Source: an uncultured Syntrophobacteraceae bacterium | GTDB taxonomy: Bacteria > Desulfobacterota > Syntrophobacteria > Syntrophobacterales > Syntrophobacteraceae | Direction: 5' to 3' | DNA length: 6,172 nt | Assembly: GCA_937889795.1 (NCBI GenBank) | Contig: CALBZH010000717.1 | Span: forward strand, 1 to 6,172 | Shown: in pieces, positions 4,943 through 6,172 of the stretch | Numbering within the stretch: the stretch's first letter is position 1 | How the letters are laid out: every line of letters begins with the position of its first letter | The notes under the pieces: model-generated | Databases searched by the model: none | Seen by the model: the letters and a program-made list of their open reading frames with translations, nothing else | What the model was told of the DNA's origin: nothing | Made by a program: the position numbers and the translations under genes

Positions 4943-5842
4943 TCACCCCCTCTCCTGCTCGGCCACCAACGCCTTCATTACCACCGACAACCCCTCTCGC
5001 CAAGATGTCTGCAGGATACCCAAACGTCGCCCAATTTTTTCACAATCCAGAACTGACCACGGCGGTCGTCCAGCCGGCGTTGGAAACTCCGCGGTCGTGA
5101 TCGGAGCAACAGTCCCAGCCCTCAGTTGAGTGAGCCCCCTGGCCTGTTCGAGGATTTCGCGGGCAAACCCACACCAGGTCGTCTCCCCCAAGCCACAGTA
5201 GTGATAGGTACCCCACAATTCGTGCGTATCGCCGGAGATCTCCGCAGCCCGTACGATCCTGATCAAGACTTCGGCAAGGTCCCCGGACCACGTGGGACAG
5301 CCGAATTGATCGTCCACCACGCGCAATTCATCTCGCTCTCGAGCCAGTCGGAGGATCGTCTTGACGAAGCTGTTCCCCATGGCGCCAAATAACCACGCGG
5401 TTCGCACGATGATGTGCTTCCCGTGAATCGAGCGCAGCTCCTTCTCCCCCGCCCATTTGCTTTCTCCATAGACACCCAAGGGACGGGGAAGGTCGTCTTC
5501 CCGATAAGGCCTCCTCAATTTGCCATCGAACACATAATCCGTGGACACATGAATGAGCGGAATGTTGAGGTCCCTGCAAACCAAGGCCAGGTTCCGTATA
5601 CCGTCTCGATTGACGGCAAACGCGATCTCCGGCTGAGACTCCGCTTTGTCCACCGCCGTGTAAGCAGCGCAATTGATGACCGCCGTCGCTTCAGACTCTT
5701 TCACTTGCCGACGGACTGTGTCCGGTTCGGTGATGTCTAGCTCTGGAAGATCCGCCCCCCAGTGCGAAATACCTGCTTTATCAAGCAACAAAGTAAGATC
5801 ACGTGCCAACATCCCCCGGTTCCCGACCACGGCTACGCGCAT
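4943..5842 (-). CDS. rfbD: dTDP-4-dehydrorhamnose reductase RmlD/RfbD
   Basis: RmlD carries out the last step of dTDP-L-rhamnose synthesis, the NAD(P)H reduction of dTDP-4-dehydro-L-rhamnose, in the cytoplasm. The 299-residue product is of family length. It has the Rossmann start MRVAVVGNRGMLARDL, with GxxGxxA at 7-13 where GxxGxxG is usual. It also has LDITEPDTV (35-43), INCAAYTAVDKAE (56-68), HVSTDYVFDG (98-107), the catalytic Y125-x3-K129 within YGESKWAGE, RTAWLFG (147-153), VDDQFGCPT (176-184), and FPTPAGRPPWSVLD (253-266). I chose the ATG at 5842 because AAAGGA (5850-5855) stands 7 bases before it and the Rossmann strand then begins at residue 2. A TTG at 5869 would add nine unsupported residues. 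It converges on the flagellar operon with a 24-base gap. Rhamnose could go to O-antigen or to flagellin glycans. Confidence 0.95.
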   Translation of the reverse strand: MRVAVVGNRGMLARDLTLLLDKAGISHWGADLPELDITEPDTVRRQVKESEATAVINCAAYTAVDKAESQPEIAFAVNRDGIRNLALVCRDLNIPLIHVSTDYVFDGKLRRPYREDDLPRPLGVYGESKWAGEKELRSIHGKHIIVRTAWLFGAMGNSFVKTILRLARERDELRVVDDQFGCPTWSGDLAEVLIRIVRAAEISGDTHELWGTYHYCGLGETTWCGFAREILEQARGLTQLRAGTVAPITTAEFPTPAGRPPWSVLDCEKIGRRLGILQTSWREGLSVVMKALVAEQERG

Positions 5843-5849
5843 CGTCCCA

Positions 5850-5855
5850 TCCTTT
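5850..5855 (-). promoter_or_regulatory. Ribosome binding site fixing the rfbD start
   Basis: On the minus strand AAAGGA is followed by seven bases and then the ATG at 5842. This spacing favours that ATG over the in-frame TTG at 5869, which has no purine-rich site at the right distance. Confidence 0.7.
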
Positions 5856-6172
5856 CCGGCCCGTCTCAAAAACGAAGATGCAAATCGTCACCCCATGCAT
5901 CACACCTATTCTCCACATAATACGGATCTCGCAGCACAACGTGTAGTCATTTTCCTCCCTGGCCGCAAACCAAAACGTCGGCATCGAGGATCCATCCATG
6001 AAAGGATCGGGCAACACCTGAAACGGTGCAAAGCACCAATCGGTTGCGGCTGGATTCTTGCAGTAGGATTGGCCCATTGATCCTGAGCAGAAGACGAGAC
6101 GTTCAGCGACCAAACGACGGAAATCCAAACCGCGCTACCTTCGGACGCGGAAGAGAGTGAGCTACCCATGCA
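5856..6172. other. No assignable gene: region upstream of rfbD
   Basis: About 315 bases without a recognisable gene. Open frames exist on the minus strand, one from a TTG at 6128 to a stop at 5799, another from an ATG at 6169 to 5906, but neither has a family motif I know. The first is closed upstream by TAG (6135-6137) and runs 44 bases into rfbD in another frame. It contains tryptophan, cysteine and methionine in unusual abundance. A small inverted repeat, GGTGC-AAA-GCACC (6025-6037), is present. I could not identify an rfbD promoter. The stretch may be regulatory, or a decayed gene remnant. Confidence 0.4.

Noticed and set aside
5843..5869. TTG at 5869 as the rfbD start
   Set aside because: It adds nine residues before the Rossmann strand and has no suitable ribosome binding site, whereas the ATG at 5842 has AAAGGA at 7 bases.
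5906..6169. Minus-strand 87-codon frame at the right edge
   Set aside because: Its composition is atypical, no motif is recognised, and no ribosome binding site stands before its ATG at 6169 in the few bases visible.
1..6172. CRISPR arrays, insertion sequences, tRNA or rRNA genes
   Set aside because: No spaced direct repeats, transposase motifs, terminal inverted repeats or structural RNA signatures were seen.

Overview
This window carries the flagellar filament module of a motile bacterium. On the + strand there are two tandem flagellin genes (146-991 and 1244-2092), then a compact group of filament-assembly genes: the cap protein gene fliD (2309-3616), two paralogous fliS chaperone genes (3641-4015 and 4029-4460) and a small helical protein that is probably a FliT/FlgN-type chaperone (4460-4918). 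A convergent minus-strand rmlD/rfbD gene (4943-5842) for dTDP-L-rhamnose synthesis closes the cluster. The last 330 bases have no gene I can assign.

The organism looks Gram-negative: about 55-60% GC by eye in the flagellins and rmlD, strong AAGGAGG-type ribosome binding sites, short flagellins of 281-282 residues, and factor-independent terminators after both flagellins. Gene order and flagellin sequence would suit Desulfobacterota, Nitrospirota or a relative. This is a low-confidence impression, because no database search was possible.

Layout. 1-145 is the upstream region of flagellin 1, with a 15-bp dyad and a possible FliA-like promoter. Each flagellin ends in its own terminator (near 1038-1071 and 2117-2142), so the two are probably expressed as separate monocistronic messages. 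From 2309 to 4918 the genes are packed with gaps of 24 and 13 bases and then a 1-base stop/start overlap, which is typical of one operon. Its products act together outside and inside the cell: FliS and the FliT-like protein would guard export substrates in the cytoplasm, FliD would cap the growing filament, and the two flagellins would form it.

The main points of interest are the duplicated fliS genes, whose central segment is far more alike in DNA than the rest; a bipartite motif shared with identical spacing by the flagellin 1 and fliD upstream regions but not found at flagellin 2; a hairpin with GGA in its loop just before the flagellin 2 ribosome binding site, reminiscent of CsrA-controlled flagellin leaders; and a lower GC content in fliS and the end of fliD. 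I found no clear evidence of a wholly new system. The window reads as a conventional filament locus with unusual duplication and regulation.
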